Below, in pieces: positions 1 to 7,111 of a DNA stretch of 14,527 nucleotides. Both the position numbers and the translations under genes were made by a program. This DNA is from DATAEU01 sp046724395. Its GTDB lineage: Bacteria > Actinomycetota > UBA4738 > HRBIN12. The notes under the pieces are model-generated. The model ran no database searches, was not told the origin of the DNA, and was given only the letters and a program-made list of their open reading frames with translations. The stretch lies in contig JBKOWM010000075.1 of the NCBI GenBank assembly GCA_046724395.1, positions 1 through 14,527 on the forward strand, written 5' to 3'. Each line of letters opens with the position of its first letter. The first letter of the stretch is position 1.

Positions 1-310
1 TGAGCCTGACCGCGGTGCCGGAGGCGCTGATCATCAACATATTGGATCCGACGGACTCGTAATCGATGTCGACGCCGATCACGGCGTCGGCGCCGAGCTG
101 CCCGGCTTGCGTCTCGAGTTCGACGAGCGAATCGCTCACGCCGGACGCCAGCTCGTTCTCGTAGGACTTCGAGCGACCACCGAAGATGTTGCGCACGCCC
201 GCGGCAACGTCCTTGAACGCGTTGACGCCGAGGACGCCTTGCGCCGTGACGACGCCCAGGTATTCGGAGACGCCACTGCCCTCGATGCCGGGTGTGGTGG
301 TGACGATCAT
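1..310 (-). CDS. YbjQ/UPF0145 family protein (3' end off the left edge)
   Basis: The minus-strand reading frame from the ATG at 310 stays open to the window edge, giving 103 visible residues, which is close to the usual length of about 105 for this family; the stop must lie just outside. The start is preceded by GGAGG six bases upstream. Recognisable family features are an N-terminal TTPGIEG segment, then YLGVV, a conserved AFKDVAAGVRNIFGGRS stretch, an ELETQAGQLGADAVIGVDIDYE helix-strand and a C-terminal SASGTAV strand. The family is called heavy-metal-binding in databases, but its biochemical role is poorly defined; known structures are ring-shaped oligomers. It is the last visible gene of the minus-strand run, 106 bases after the CoA-binding gene, so it may be co-transcribed or have its own promoter in that gap, where I see no clear terminator. 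Family assignment is confident; function is not. Confidence 0.88.
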   Translation of the reverse strand, partial: MIVTTTPGIEGSGVSEYLGVVTAQGVLGVNAFKDVAAGVRNIFGGRSKSYENELASGVSDSLVELETQAGQLGADAVIGVDIDYESVGSNMLMISASGTAVRL

Positions 311-416
311 CCTGGCCTCCTTCGTCATGCGGTCGCGAGGTGCGGCACGAGACGCAGGTTCCTGCTGCCTTCCCGTTCCGTCCCGTTGTGCGAGGCATCG
401 GACCTGCTTTTGGCGC

Positions 417-887
417 TCACACCTGCTTCGGCACCTTGCTCGTGTAGACGAGGCGCATGATCTTGTGCCCGAAGTCGCTAGTGGGTGGGAACATCAGCGG
501 GCAGCCGCCGTCGATCACCGTGACGCCGTGCTGCCGGCCGTACTCGGTGGCGGCGGCCGAGACACTGCCCGCGCCGGGGCCCCGATGCATCCAGACGCGT
601 GTGATGCCGAGGTCGACGCACTCGCGCATGGTGTCCTCGGCGATCTGGGGACGCGTTCCGATCACCACCGCCTCGACGCCGCCGGGGATCGATTTCAGAT
701 CCTGGTAGCAGGGATCTCCTTCGACCTCGTCGGCGTTTGGGTTGACCGCGAAGACCTCGTAACCACGCCCGCGCAGGCGTCGGTACACGTTGTTGCTTCC
801 GTGCGTCTCGGGCGTGCGCGACACGCCCGTGACCGCGACTCGCTTGCTCGACAGGAATTCAGATGCTGCGTCCTTGATGCTCTGCAT
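417..887 (-). CDS. CoA-binding domain (Rossmann-fold) protein, YccU-like
   Basis: This 156-residue cytosolic protein matches the stand-alone CoA_binding_2 family in length and order of motifs. A first strand and glycine loop (VAVTGVSR, residues 17-24) opens the Rossmann fold. VNPN (48-51) ends the second strand, EAVVIGTRP follows, then a VWMHRGPGAGS segment, and finally VIDGGCPLMF with the conserved Cys-Pro, before a short C-terminal tail. Relatives include the N-terminal domain of succinyl-CoA synthetase alpha, but this protein has no ligase or phosphohistidine domain, so a binding or regulatory role is more likely than catalysis. The ATG at 887 follows an A/G-rich AGAAGGGAAG ribosome-binding stretch. 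It begins 24 bases after the stop of the four-helix membrane protein, so it is very probably in the same operon. The exact ligand cannot be read from the sequence. Confidence 0.88.
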   Translation of the reverse strand: MQSIKDAASEFLSSKRVAVTGVSRTPETHGSNNVYRRLRGRGYEVFAVNPNADEVEGDPCYQDLKSIPGGVEAVVIGTRPQIAEDTMRECVDLGITRVWMHRGPGAGSVSAAATEYGRQHGVTVIDGGCPLMFPPTSDFGHKIMRLVYTSKVPKQV

Positions 888-911
888 GGCTCTTCCCTTC
901 TCGCGGGGGGC

Positions 912-1415
912 CTAGTGGGGGGCCAAGTGGGAGGCGGGAGCTGACGCCGCCGCTGGAGCCGTCGGTGCCCCGAGCCCGCCCGCGGAGCGCTGCGCTTTCC
1001 CGATGACTCGCACGAGGCGTCTACCCCACCAGATCGCGCCCATGCTGATGGCTACGTGCAGAACCTGGATCGTCCAGTGCCGGCTCCCGGGCACGAGCTC
1101 CTCCTGCGCCAGGCCCACGAGGACCACCACCACGCCCCAGCTGGCGGCGAGCGCACACGTCCCCGGCGCCACTCCGGAGCGCGCGGCGATAGCGGCGATG
1201 ATCCAGAGTGTGAGCACGAGCACGACGCCGATCGTGAGGTGCACGGCGATCGGTTGCTCGGAGTCACCCAGCCAGATGGTGATTCCGAGCAGCAGGAGCA
1301 GTCCGCCCGAAACGAGCAAGGTCGGCAGCGCCGCCTTGATCGCTGTCCGCATCCACCACACCTCCCTCTTCGAACCGCGCTCTTCGAACGCGCGCCGCTT
1401 GTCTGCTTCGCTCAC
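912..1415 (-). CDS. Four-helix integral membrane protein of unknown function
   Basis: The 167-residue product has four predicted membrane helices at about residues 28-48, 55-78, 81-106 and 113-138. They are preceded by a charged, cytosolic-looking N-terminus and followed by an Ala/Pro-rich tail. I do not recognise a named family. The GTG start at 1415 shares four bases (GTGA) with the stop of the preceding gene, a usual sign of translational coupling, and the first 21 codons have coding-like G/C-rich third positions. There is a strong alternative start: the ATG at 1352 (residue 22) has a near-perfect GGGAGG eight bases upstream and would give a 146-residue protein beginning just before the first helix. 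The downstream CoA-binding gene starts 24 bases beyond the stop. Conserved position between a membrane protein and a nucleotide-fold protein suggests envelope-linked work, but this is inference. Confidence 0.78.
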   Translation of the reverse strand: MSEADKRRAFEERGSKREVWWMRTAIKAALPTLLVSGGLLLLLGITIWLGDSEQPIAVHLTIGVVLVLTLWIIAAIAARSGVAPGTCALAASWGVVVVLVGLAQEELVPGSRHWTIQVLHVAISMGAIWWGRRLVRVIGKAQRSAGGLGAPTAPAAASAPASHLAPH

Positions 1416-2209
1416 GTCACGGCGTTCGTCTCACGACGACGGGTCGCCCCGCGGATGAACAGAACCCCGCCGATCAGGAAGATCGCTCCTCCAGCCAGCA
1501 ACCCGACGCCGATCCACGGGACGGCCGGCAGCCAGGCTCCCAGGTCTGCCCGGACGTCGACACCGGGTCGCGTGTCGGCGTTCATGACCACGACCGTCCA
1601 CGACCCCGCGGTCGGATCCCACGTCACCGTTCGTGTGCCGGTGCCGGTATCCGACGCGACCCAGAAGTTCTGACTCGCGGGAGCCGACTCCGGGCTGCCA
1701 CCGCCGACGGACTCCACGCTCCCGGTCCAGAAATCGGCGATCAGCGTCTGACTCACCCCGGCGAGGTAGCGATCGACGTCGACGGACGGGCCGATCCCGA
1801 CGAACAGCGTCGAGCCGGGCTTCGCCGGCACGACTCGGATCCTGGCCTCGTCGAGCACCCCGGGGGAGTACAGCCAGCCCGTTCCCGCGGTACCGAGATC
1901 GGTTCGCTCGGTCACCAACGCCGACCCGGAGGTGGAGAACCGGTGGACGTCGGTCGTGATGTAGCCCGCCGGGTCCCGCTGCGTGCGGTCGGCCCACAGG
2001 GCCGTTCCTCCACCGCCGAGCAAGACCACCGCGACCAGGACCAGCACCGAGCCGATCGCGAGCGCCGTGACACGTCCCGCGGTCCACCTCCGCGGACCCG
2101 AGTCGACGTCCCGCCGTGGCGGCACGACGATCGATGCCTCCGGTCGCCGGTCGACACTCGGGGCATTCGTCTCGGACGGCGCCGTACGTGCAGCTCCGGT
2201 CTCGCTCAC
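1412..2209 (-). CDS. Two-helix membrane protein with large extracytoplasmic domain
   Basis: The protein (265 residues from the GTG at 2209) has a Pro/Arg-rich cytosolic N-terminus of about 45 residues and a first membrane helix at about 46-70. A beta-rich outside domain of about 155 residues follows, then a second helix at about 228-252 and a short basic tail. The segment after helix 1 (TALWADRTQRDPAGYITTD, then SALVTERTDLG and GWLYSPG) resembles a recurring actinobacterial membrane-protein family that I know only as uncharacterised. The start is chosen because AAGGGG at 2218-2223 lies eight bases before the GTG at 2209; a GTG at 2218 is possible but would sit on that ribosome-binding site. 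It follows the 80-aa gene by a few tens of bases and overlaps the next gene by four bases, so it is the second gene of the operon. No catalytic residues are recognisable. Confidence 0.83.
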   Translation of the reverse strand: MSETGAARTAPSETNAPSVDRRPEASIVVPPRRDVDSGPRRWTAGRVTALAIGSVLVLVAVVLLGGGGTALWADRTQRDPAGYITTDVHRFSTSGSALVTERTDLGTAGTGWLYSPGVLDEARIRVVPAKPGSTLFVGIGPSVDVDRYLAGVSQTLIADFWTGSVESVGGGSPESAPASQNFWVASDTGTGTRTVTWDPTAGSWTVVVMNADTRPGVDVRADLGAWLPAVPWIGVGLLAGGAIFLIGGVLFIRGATRRRETNAVT

Positions 2210-2234
2210 TGCAACCACCCCTTCCCGTCTGGTC

Positions 2235-2477
2235 TCATGGAATCTCCACCTCGCTCACGCGCGCGATCGTCGTGCGCTCGGCCACGTAGAACGGCAGCAG
2301 CGCAAGCGCGTCCTCTTCGCGGTCCGCGTCCACCGTCCACCAGATGGCGTGTCCTCCGGAGCGGCACGAGGCCAGGGTCGCCCGATGGCGAAGCGGGCTC
2401 TCGTGTCCCTTGAACGAGGCGAACACCACCCCGCACTCGTCCGGCGCGTGACGGTGATGAAGTACGTAACGAGACAT
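2235..2477 (-). CDS. Small conserved hypothetical protein (80 aa)
   Basis: From the ATG at 2477 the product is 80 residues, starting MSRYVLHHRH and ending in a FYVAERTTIARVSEVEIP strand. The pattern of short strands around two helices, with an aromatic GHAIWWTVDAD strand in the middle, suggests a small alpha/beta-sandwich (ferredoxin-like) protein; this is inference. Conserved-looking histidines and two cysteines are present but no signature I can name. An in-frame GTG at 2510 would add 11 residues, but the shorter form begins like many small cytosolic proteins. There is no strong ribosome-binding site for either. It is the first gene of the minus-strand run and lies back to back with the LAL regulator, separated by 173 bases, so its promoter, and that of the operon, should lie in this gap. 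Confidence 0.68.
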   Translation of the reverse strand: MSRYVLHHRHAPDECGVVFASFKGHESPLRHRATLASCRSGGHAIWWTVDADREEDALALLPFYVAERTTIARVSEVEIP

Positions 2478-2551
2478 AGGTGCAGCGTGTGCTCGACAGG
2501 CTCCGACCACATCGGGGCATCACCCTGAGGCAGACCCTGATTCGCAGTGCT

Positions 2552-2565
2552 CCGGGTGCACCAGG
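2552..2565. promoter_or_regulatory. Imperfect dyad in the divergent gap, possible operator
   Basis: CCGGGTGCACCAGG matches its own reverse complement at 12 of 14 positions, around a perfect GGTGCACC core. It sits near the middle of the 173-base gap between the small-protein operon and the LAL regulator, where an operator for either direction would be expected. I could not find convincing -35/-10 pairs around it. In GC-rich DNA such short dyads also arise by chance, so the call is tentative. Confidence 0.25.
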
Positions 2566-2650
2566 GACCTCCGGCCCATGTGTTCCCGGGCCGTTCCGCC
2601 CTGGCCGTCGGTGTGCGGACGGCGACTCTTCACGCAGGAGGGCGGCGGGA

Positions 2651-5635
2651 ATGTCGACGATTCACAGGCGCCCCGGACGCTTCCGCGCGCCCGGAGCCGC
2701 GACCGCGGCGCATGCGGCCATGCGCATCGAGCAGCTCGTCGGGCGGGGCGGGGAGCTCGGCTCGCTCGAGCGGTTCCTGGACGAGGTCGATCGAGGTGCT
2801 CCGGCGGCGATCGAGCTCGTCGGCGAGCCCGGGATCGGTAAGACGCGACTCCTGAGGGAGCTCGCCGCCCGCGCCGAGGCGCGCGGGCACCTCGTCCTGT
2901 CGGGCTCGGCGTCGGAGCTCGAGCGCGACCTGCCGTTCTCCGTCTTCGTGCATGCGTTGGACGAGTACGTCCATGGCCTCGACCCGAACTTGCTCGCCGC
3001 ACTCGACGACGACGTGCAGGCGGAACTCGCGCACGTCTTCCCATCCCTTTCGGCGCTCGCGAGCGGCCACCGGGTCGCGCCTCAGCACGAGCGCTATCGC
3101 AGCCACCGCGCCGTGCGCGCGTTGCTCGAGCAGCTTGCCGCGGCGGCCCCTCTCGTCCTCGTGCTCGACGACGTTCACTGGGCGGACTCGGCGTCGGTCG
3201 AGCTCCTCGGCGCGCTGCTGCGGCGCCCGCCGGCATCTGCCGTGCTGATGGCCGTCGGCGTTCGACCACGCCACTCGCCCGAACGCACACTCGCCGCGCT
3301 CGAGCGTGCTTACTACGAGGGCGTGCTGACTCGGATCGATCTCGGGCCGCTGAATCCCGGCGAGGCGCGCGTTCTTCTCGGTGATGCGATCGACGACGCC
3401 GAGGCGTCCGCGCTCTATGAGGAGAGCGGCGGCAATCCGTTCTACCTTCAGCAACTCGCGCGGATGCTCGATCTGACGGCGGTGTCCGGGTTCGACGCCG
3501 GCGAGCTGTCCGTGGCGATCGGCGTGCCGTCCGCCGTCGCCGCTGCCCTTGCCGACGAGTTCGCGTTGCTGTCCGAGGCGGCGCGTCTGGTGCTTCAAGG
3601 TGCGGCCGTGGTGGGTGATCCGTTCGAGCCCGAGCTGACGGCGACGGTCTCGAGGACGTCCGAGCAGGCCGTGATGGATGCGATCGATGAGGTCGTGCAG
3701 CTCGATCTGCTCCGCGAGACGGATGTCCCGCGCCGATTTCGATTTCGGCACCCGCTCGTGCGTCGAGCGGTGTACGAGACGACGCCCGTCGGCTGGAGGT
3801 TGGGAGCGCACGAGCGGTGCGCGGAGGCGCTCGCGGCACGCGGGGCCGCCGTTGTGACGCTGGCGCACCATGTCGAGCGGTCCGCCCGCCACGGCGACGT
3901 CGGCGCCGTAGCCGTCCTCCGCGAGGCCGGCGAGGCATCGGCCCGCCTCGCACCCGAAAGCGCTGCACGCTGGTTCGGCGGCGCACTACGGTTGCTCCCT
4001 CAGAAGGCGCCGGCGGCGGACCGCATGGAGCTGTTGCTCGCCCGTGCCGGCGCGTTGGGGGCGGCAGGACGTTTCGGCGCCAGCCATGACGCGCTGCTGG
4101 AGGCGACGGCGATCGTCCCGGAGCCCTCGAGCCCTCTACGCGCGCGGGCCGCCACCGCGTGCGCGGCGATGGAGCGCTTCCTCGGGCGTTACGAGCAGGC
4201 CCACGAACGCCTCGTTTCGGCTCTCGGCGACCTCCCGGGACCGTCCGTCGAAACGGTGGGGCTGCTGATCGAGCTGACGCTCAACGAGTTCTACCGATCG
4301 AGGTACGACGCGATGCGGGACCGCGCCGAGCGAGCTGTCAGTGCCGCGACGGCGCTCGGCGATCCGCCGCTTTTGGCGGCAGCACTCGCCATGCCGGCGC
4401 TTGCGCACGCCATGACCGGACCGACGGGCACGGCTCGATCCCGCTGTGCCGAAGCCGGCGCGTTGGTCGACGGGCTTTCGGATGACGAGCTCTCGCTCCA
4501 CCCGGAGGCGTCGGCCTGGCTCGCCGCGGCCGAGCTCTACCTCGACATGTATGCGGAGGCCGACGCGCACGCAACCCGTGCCCTTGCGGTGGCGCGGACC
4601 ACGGGGCGAGGGGACCCGCTCGGTCTGTACCAGATCCTGCCCAGAGTCTGGTACGTACGGGGCAAGCTGAGGGAGGCGGCCGAACTTCTGGACGGCGCCA
4701 TCGAGGCCGCGCGCCTTCTCGGCACTCCGCCGGCCCTTGCCGGAAACCTCTTCAATCGCTCCGTCGTGGCCGTCGCGGTTGGCGATCTCGACATCGCGGT
4801 GGCAACGGCGGAGGAGGGCGTCGAGGTCACCCGCGATCTGGACGAGGGCTTCGTCACGGCCTGGGCCGCGGTACGGCTCGCCAATGCGGTGCTCGAAGCC
4901 GGGGATCCGCAAAGAGCCCTCGATCTGCTCCTCGGCCGCGCCGGCGGCGAGAAGCTGGCGCTCATCCCCGGCGGCTGGAGGGTCTACTGCCTCGAACTGC
5001 TAACGCGCTGCTGGCTCGCCCTCGATCGAAGAGCCGAGGCCGGGCGCGCCGCCGCGATGGCCGAGACCACGGCGGCCGCGATGCGGGTTCCCCTGGCAGG
5101 AGCCTGGGCCGATCGCGCCATCGCTGAGGTGGCTCTGAAGGTCGGGAACAGCACACGCGCGAGCGAACGCGCGCTTGCCTCCGCGGGTGCCGCCGACGAC
5201 GTCGGCGCTCCGATCGAGGCGGCGTTGTCGCGCACGCAGGCGGGACGAGCGCTGGCGCAGGCCGACCGGAGCGAGCGCGCCGTGGTCGAGCTTCAGCGCG
5301 CCGCCGAGGCGTTGGACGAGTGCGGCGCGTTCCACTATCGCGACGCCGCCGAGCGAGAGCTGGGGAGGCTCGGTCATCGCCCCTACCGGCGCTCGCGGCC
5401 GGGGAAGGCCGAGGGAACCGGCATCGAGTCGCTGACCGAACGCGAGCTTCAGGTGGCCCGGCTCGTCGTCGACAGAAAGACCAACGCTGAGATCGCGGCC
5501 GAGCTGTATCTCAGCCAGAAGACGGTCGAGACGCACCTGCGCAACATCTTCCACAAGGTCGGCGTCACGAATCGCATCGCCCTGGCACGGGCCATCGAGC
5601 GGACCGACCGAGGCCCCGCTCGCCGCGCCGGGTAG
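2651..5635 (+). CDS. LAL-family transcriptional regulator (AAA/STAND ATPase plus LuxR HTH)
   Basis: This 994-residue regulator has the classic large ATP-binding LuxR (LAL) layout. The LVGRGGEL motif (residues 29-36) is followed by Walker A GEPGIGKT (58-65) and Walker B LVLVLDDVHWAD (aspartates 173-174). A long alpha-helical middle of about 600 Ala/Leu/Arg/Glu-rich residues resembles tetratricopeptide-type repeats. The C-terminal LuxR helix-turn-helix (about 928-985) carries the hallmarks LTERELQVARLV, AEIAAELYLSQKTVETHLRN and KVGVTNR. Such proteins couple ATP and ligand sensing to transcription activation. The ATG at 2651 is chosen because AGGAGG lies nine bases upstream; the frame is open further 5' to 2480 but that extension has no ribosome-binding site. 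A later ATG at 2720 is also possible. It is divergent from the five-gene operon, a usual arrangement for a local regulator. The ligand cannot be inferred. Confidence 0.93.
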   Translation: MSTIHRRPGRFRAPGAATAAHAAMRIEQLVGRGGELGSLERFLDEVDRGAPAAIELVGEPGIGKTRLLRELAARAEARGHLVLSGSASELERDLPFSVFVHALDEYVHGLDPNLLAALDDDVQAELAHVFPSLSALASGHRVAPQHERYRSHRAVRALLEQLAAAAPLVLVLDDVHWADSASVELLGALLRRPPASAVLMAVGVRPRHSPERTLAALERAYYEGVLTRIDLGPLNPGEARVLLGDAIDDAEASALYEESGGNPFYLQQLARMLDLTAVSGFDAGELSVAIGVPSAVAAALADEFALLSEAARLVLQGAAVVGDPFEPELTATVSRTSEQAVMDAIDEVVQLDLLRETDVPRRFRFRHPLVRRAVYETTPVGWRLGAHERCAEALAARGAAVVTLAHHVERSARHGDVGAVAVLREAGEASARLAPESAARWFGGALRLLPQKAPAADRMELLLARAGALGAAGRFGASHDALLEATAIVPEPSSPLRARAATACAAMERFLGRYEQAHERLVSALGDLPGPSVETVGLLIELTLNEFYRSRYDAMRDRAERAVSAATALGDPPLLAAALAMPALAHAMTGPTGTARSRCAEAGALVDGLSDDELSLHPEASAWLAAAELYLDMYAEADAHATRALAVARTTGRGDPLGLYQILPRVWYVRGKLREAAELLDGAIEAARLLGTPPALAGNLFNRSVVAVAVGDLDIAVATAEEGVEVTRDLDEGFVTAWAAVRLANAVLEAGDPQRALDLLLGRAGGEKLALIPGGWRVYCLELLTRCWLALDRRAEAGRAAAMAETTAAAMRVPLAGAWADRAIAEVALKVGNSTRASERALASAGAADDVGAPIEAALSRTQAGRALAQADRSERAVVELQRAAEALDECGAFHYRDAAERELGRLGHRPYRRSRPGKAEGTGIESLTERELQVARLVVDRKTNAEIAAELYLSQKTVETHLRNIFHKVGVTNRIALARAIERTDRGPARRAG

Positions 5636-5736
5636 GTAACGGCAGCGGCCGTCCGTTTCAAGGTGCGCGATCGGTCCGCCGATATCGAACAATCACCGTC
5701 GTGCGGGCGCGCGGCCGTGCGGGAGGCGGGGAGACG

Positions 5737-6645
5737 TTGACAGCGGTTGTTGTTACGGTCGGTCCGCAAGCCGGCCGACGGCTGGAGCTGACCGCGAACG
5801 TCGTCATCGGTCGCCAACACGCGGACCTCGTGCTCGAGGATCCCGAAGTCTCCCGCCACCACGCGGTGCTGCGACGCTCGGGCGGATCGATCCTCATCGA
5901 GGACCTCGGTTCCACCAACGGCACCTTCGTGAACCGCGAGCGGATCCGGGAGCCGATGACGGTCCGTTCGGGCGATGAGATCCGAGTTGGACAGACCACG
6001 CTCGAGATCGAATCGGATCGGCGAGACGAGACGCTCGTGTCGCTACCCCTTCCGCCCGCGCGTGCCTCGACCGTCGAGCGGCGAGCGGTTTCCGCTCCGA
6101 TCGCGCCGGTGCTCGGCGGTCCCGTCTCGGGGACCGACGAATCGACCGAGCCCCTGCCCGTTCGCGGGACCGACGGCGACGTGCGGTCGCGCTTGTGGTG
6201 GGGCTGGTTCGCGATCGGAGCCGTCGTCCTCGCCGCGGCCGTCGCGGTGGCTGCCTACGTCGGCCTCGTCCACCCCGCGACGGAGAGTCCGTTCGTGACG
6301 AGCGCGACCGAGGCGTGTGATGCCGTTCACCGTTCGGGAGCGGGCGTCGATCTGCAGAGCGCTCCGACCCGCGGCGAGCTCGAGCGGGCCCGCAACATCC
6401 GGCTCCAGGCGCTGGGTGCGATCCGGGCCGTTGAAGTCTCACGAGAGGAAACGGCAAAGATCGGCAGGTTCCTTTCCGCATTCGGGGAGACGAACTCGTC
6501 GATCACTCGTCTCGCTTCCGCGATCGGGGGCGACCAGGGCAAGGCTCGCGACGCCCTACGTCGCCTTCGAGAGGACGTGAACGTCGAACGTCAGGTTGCG
6601 GCAAACGCGGGCATCGACGCATGCGGCGGTCTCGCCATCCGTTAG
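5737..6645 (+). CDS. FHA-domain membrane protein with extracytoplasmic C-terminal domain
   Basis: The first about 90 residues form a forkhead-associated domain, a phosphothreonine-binding module. VIGRQHADLVL (G25, R26), SRHH (39-42) and LGSTNGTFVN (57-66) hold the residues expected to contact phosphate and peptide. After a linker of about 60 residues a single membrane helix (about 153-177) leads to an outside helical domain of about 125 residues bracketed by two cysteines, C194 and C296, that could form a disulfide. I do not recognise that domain. The TTG at 5737 is chosen because GGGAGG lies ten bases upstream and the FHA strand begins at once; a GTG at 5701 lacks a ribosome-binding site. 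The gene follows the LAL regulator by 101 bases and converges with the kinase/helical-protein unit, suggesting it reads phosphorylation made by that kinase (inference). Confidence 0.88.
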   Translation: MTAVVVTVGPQAGRRLELTANVVIGRQHADLVLEDPEVSRHHAVLRRSGGSILIEDLGSTNGTFVNRERIREPMTVRSGDEIRVGQTTLEIESDRRDETLVSLPLPPARASTVERRAVSAPIAPVLGGPVSGTDESTEPLPVRGTDGDVRSRLWWGWFAIGAVVLAAAVAVAAYVGLVHPATESPFVTSATEACDAVHRSGAGVDLQSAPTRGELERARNIRLQALGAIRAVEVSREETAKIGRFLSAFGETNSSITRLASAIGGDQGKARDALRRLREDVNVERQVAANAGIDACGGLAIR

Positions 6646-6678
6646 GAATGGACAGCACCGAGCGGCGTTCGAGACGAC

Positions 6679-6696
6679 GGGCGGAGGTCTCCGCCC
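6679..6696. terminator. Hairpin in the convergent gap, likely bidirectional terminator
   Basis: GGGCGGAG and CTCCGCCC are an exact eight-base inverted repeat separated by only GT, lying between the stop of the FHA gene (6645) and the stop of the helical-protein gene (6729). There is no T-run on either side, as is common for terminators in high-GC actinobacteria. Position between convergent genes is the main support. Confidence 0.55.
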
Positions 6697-6728
6697 TGGT
6701 ACGCGAGTCTCGGTCGCAATCGCGGCGC

Positions 6729-7088
6729 TCAGTTCCCCTCGTCGGGCCGGTCGGGACGCTCAGGCGGTGTCGATGAGCCGCTCTGCCCGAAGCGCTCGCG
6801 CATCGCCGTTCCCGCCTCGTTCACCGTGGCCGCAACCGCGTTTCCGATGGCCCCGACGGCCTCGCGAAGGTCCTGCTTCGCCTGCTCGTCGCGGATGGTG
6901 TCGCCGAGCGCGGTGAACGCCCGGTTGAGCTGGTCGCCAACCTCTCGCGCCGCCTCCTCGAGCTTGTGCTGCGTCTCCTGCGGGGTCTCGCCGCCGCCCG
7001 CTTCCTTGTAGCGGTCGGCCACCCGGCGTCCCCACGACGAGAACCGCTCGCCGACGTTGGTCCAGGCATCCTTCGCTGAATCGGCCAC
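6729..7088 (-). CDS. Small Ala/Glu-rich helical protein, unknown function
   Basis: The 119-residue product lacks cysteine, signal peptide and membrane segments. Residues about 1-30 (MADSAKDAWTNVGERFSSWG) and about 36-100 look like long amphipathic helices with regular Ala/Val/Leu spacing and alternating charges, and the tail after about 100 is Pro/Ser/Asp-rich and probably disordered. I do not recognise the family; its character resembles small stress-associated or surface-binding helical proteins, but this is not evidence of function. The GTG at 7088 has GGAGGTG upstream. It starts only 23 bases after the kinase stop, so it is very probably co-transcribed and co-regulated with the kinase, and its several Ser/Thr residues make it a conceivable substrate (inference). 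Confidence 0.75.
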   Translation of the reverse strand: MADSAKDAWTNVGERFSSWGRRVADRYKEAGGGETPQETQHKLEEAAREVGDQLNRAFTALGDTIRDEQAKQDLREAVGAIGNAVAATVNEAGTAMRERFGQSGSSTPPERPDRPDEGN

Positions 7089-7111
7089 CGGTCACCACCT
7101 CCGATGCGAGC

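Noticed and set aside
353..364. GCAGG-TT-CCTGC repeat as a terminator between the CoA-binding and YbjQ genes
   Set aside because: The two-base loop and short stem make a stable hairpin unlikely, and there is no T-run.
186..944. 252-codon plus-strand frame across the CoA-binding and YbjQ genes
   Set aside because: No domain is seen, composition is unlike a protein, and both opposite-strand genes are strongly family-matched.
1056..1673. Plus-strand frame (205 codons) and overlapping frames opposite the two membrane proteins
   Set aside because: His/Arg/Asp-rich low-complexity translation with no membrane or domain pattern; it is the reverse image of hydrophobic codons.
2520..3986. Long minus-strand open frame (488 codons) opposite the LAL regulator, and a second one at 2630-3892
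   Set aside because: The translations are Arg/Pro/Ser- or Arg/His-rich without any domain, typical of antisense frames opposite GC-rich genes; the plus strand here encodes clear Walker motifs and conserved LAL sequence.
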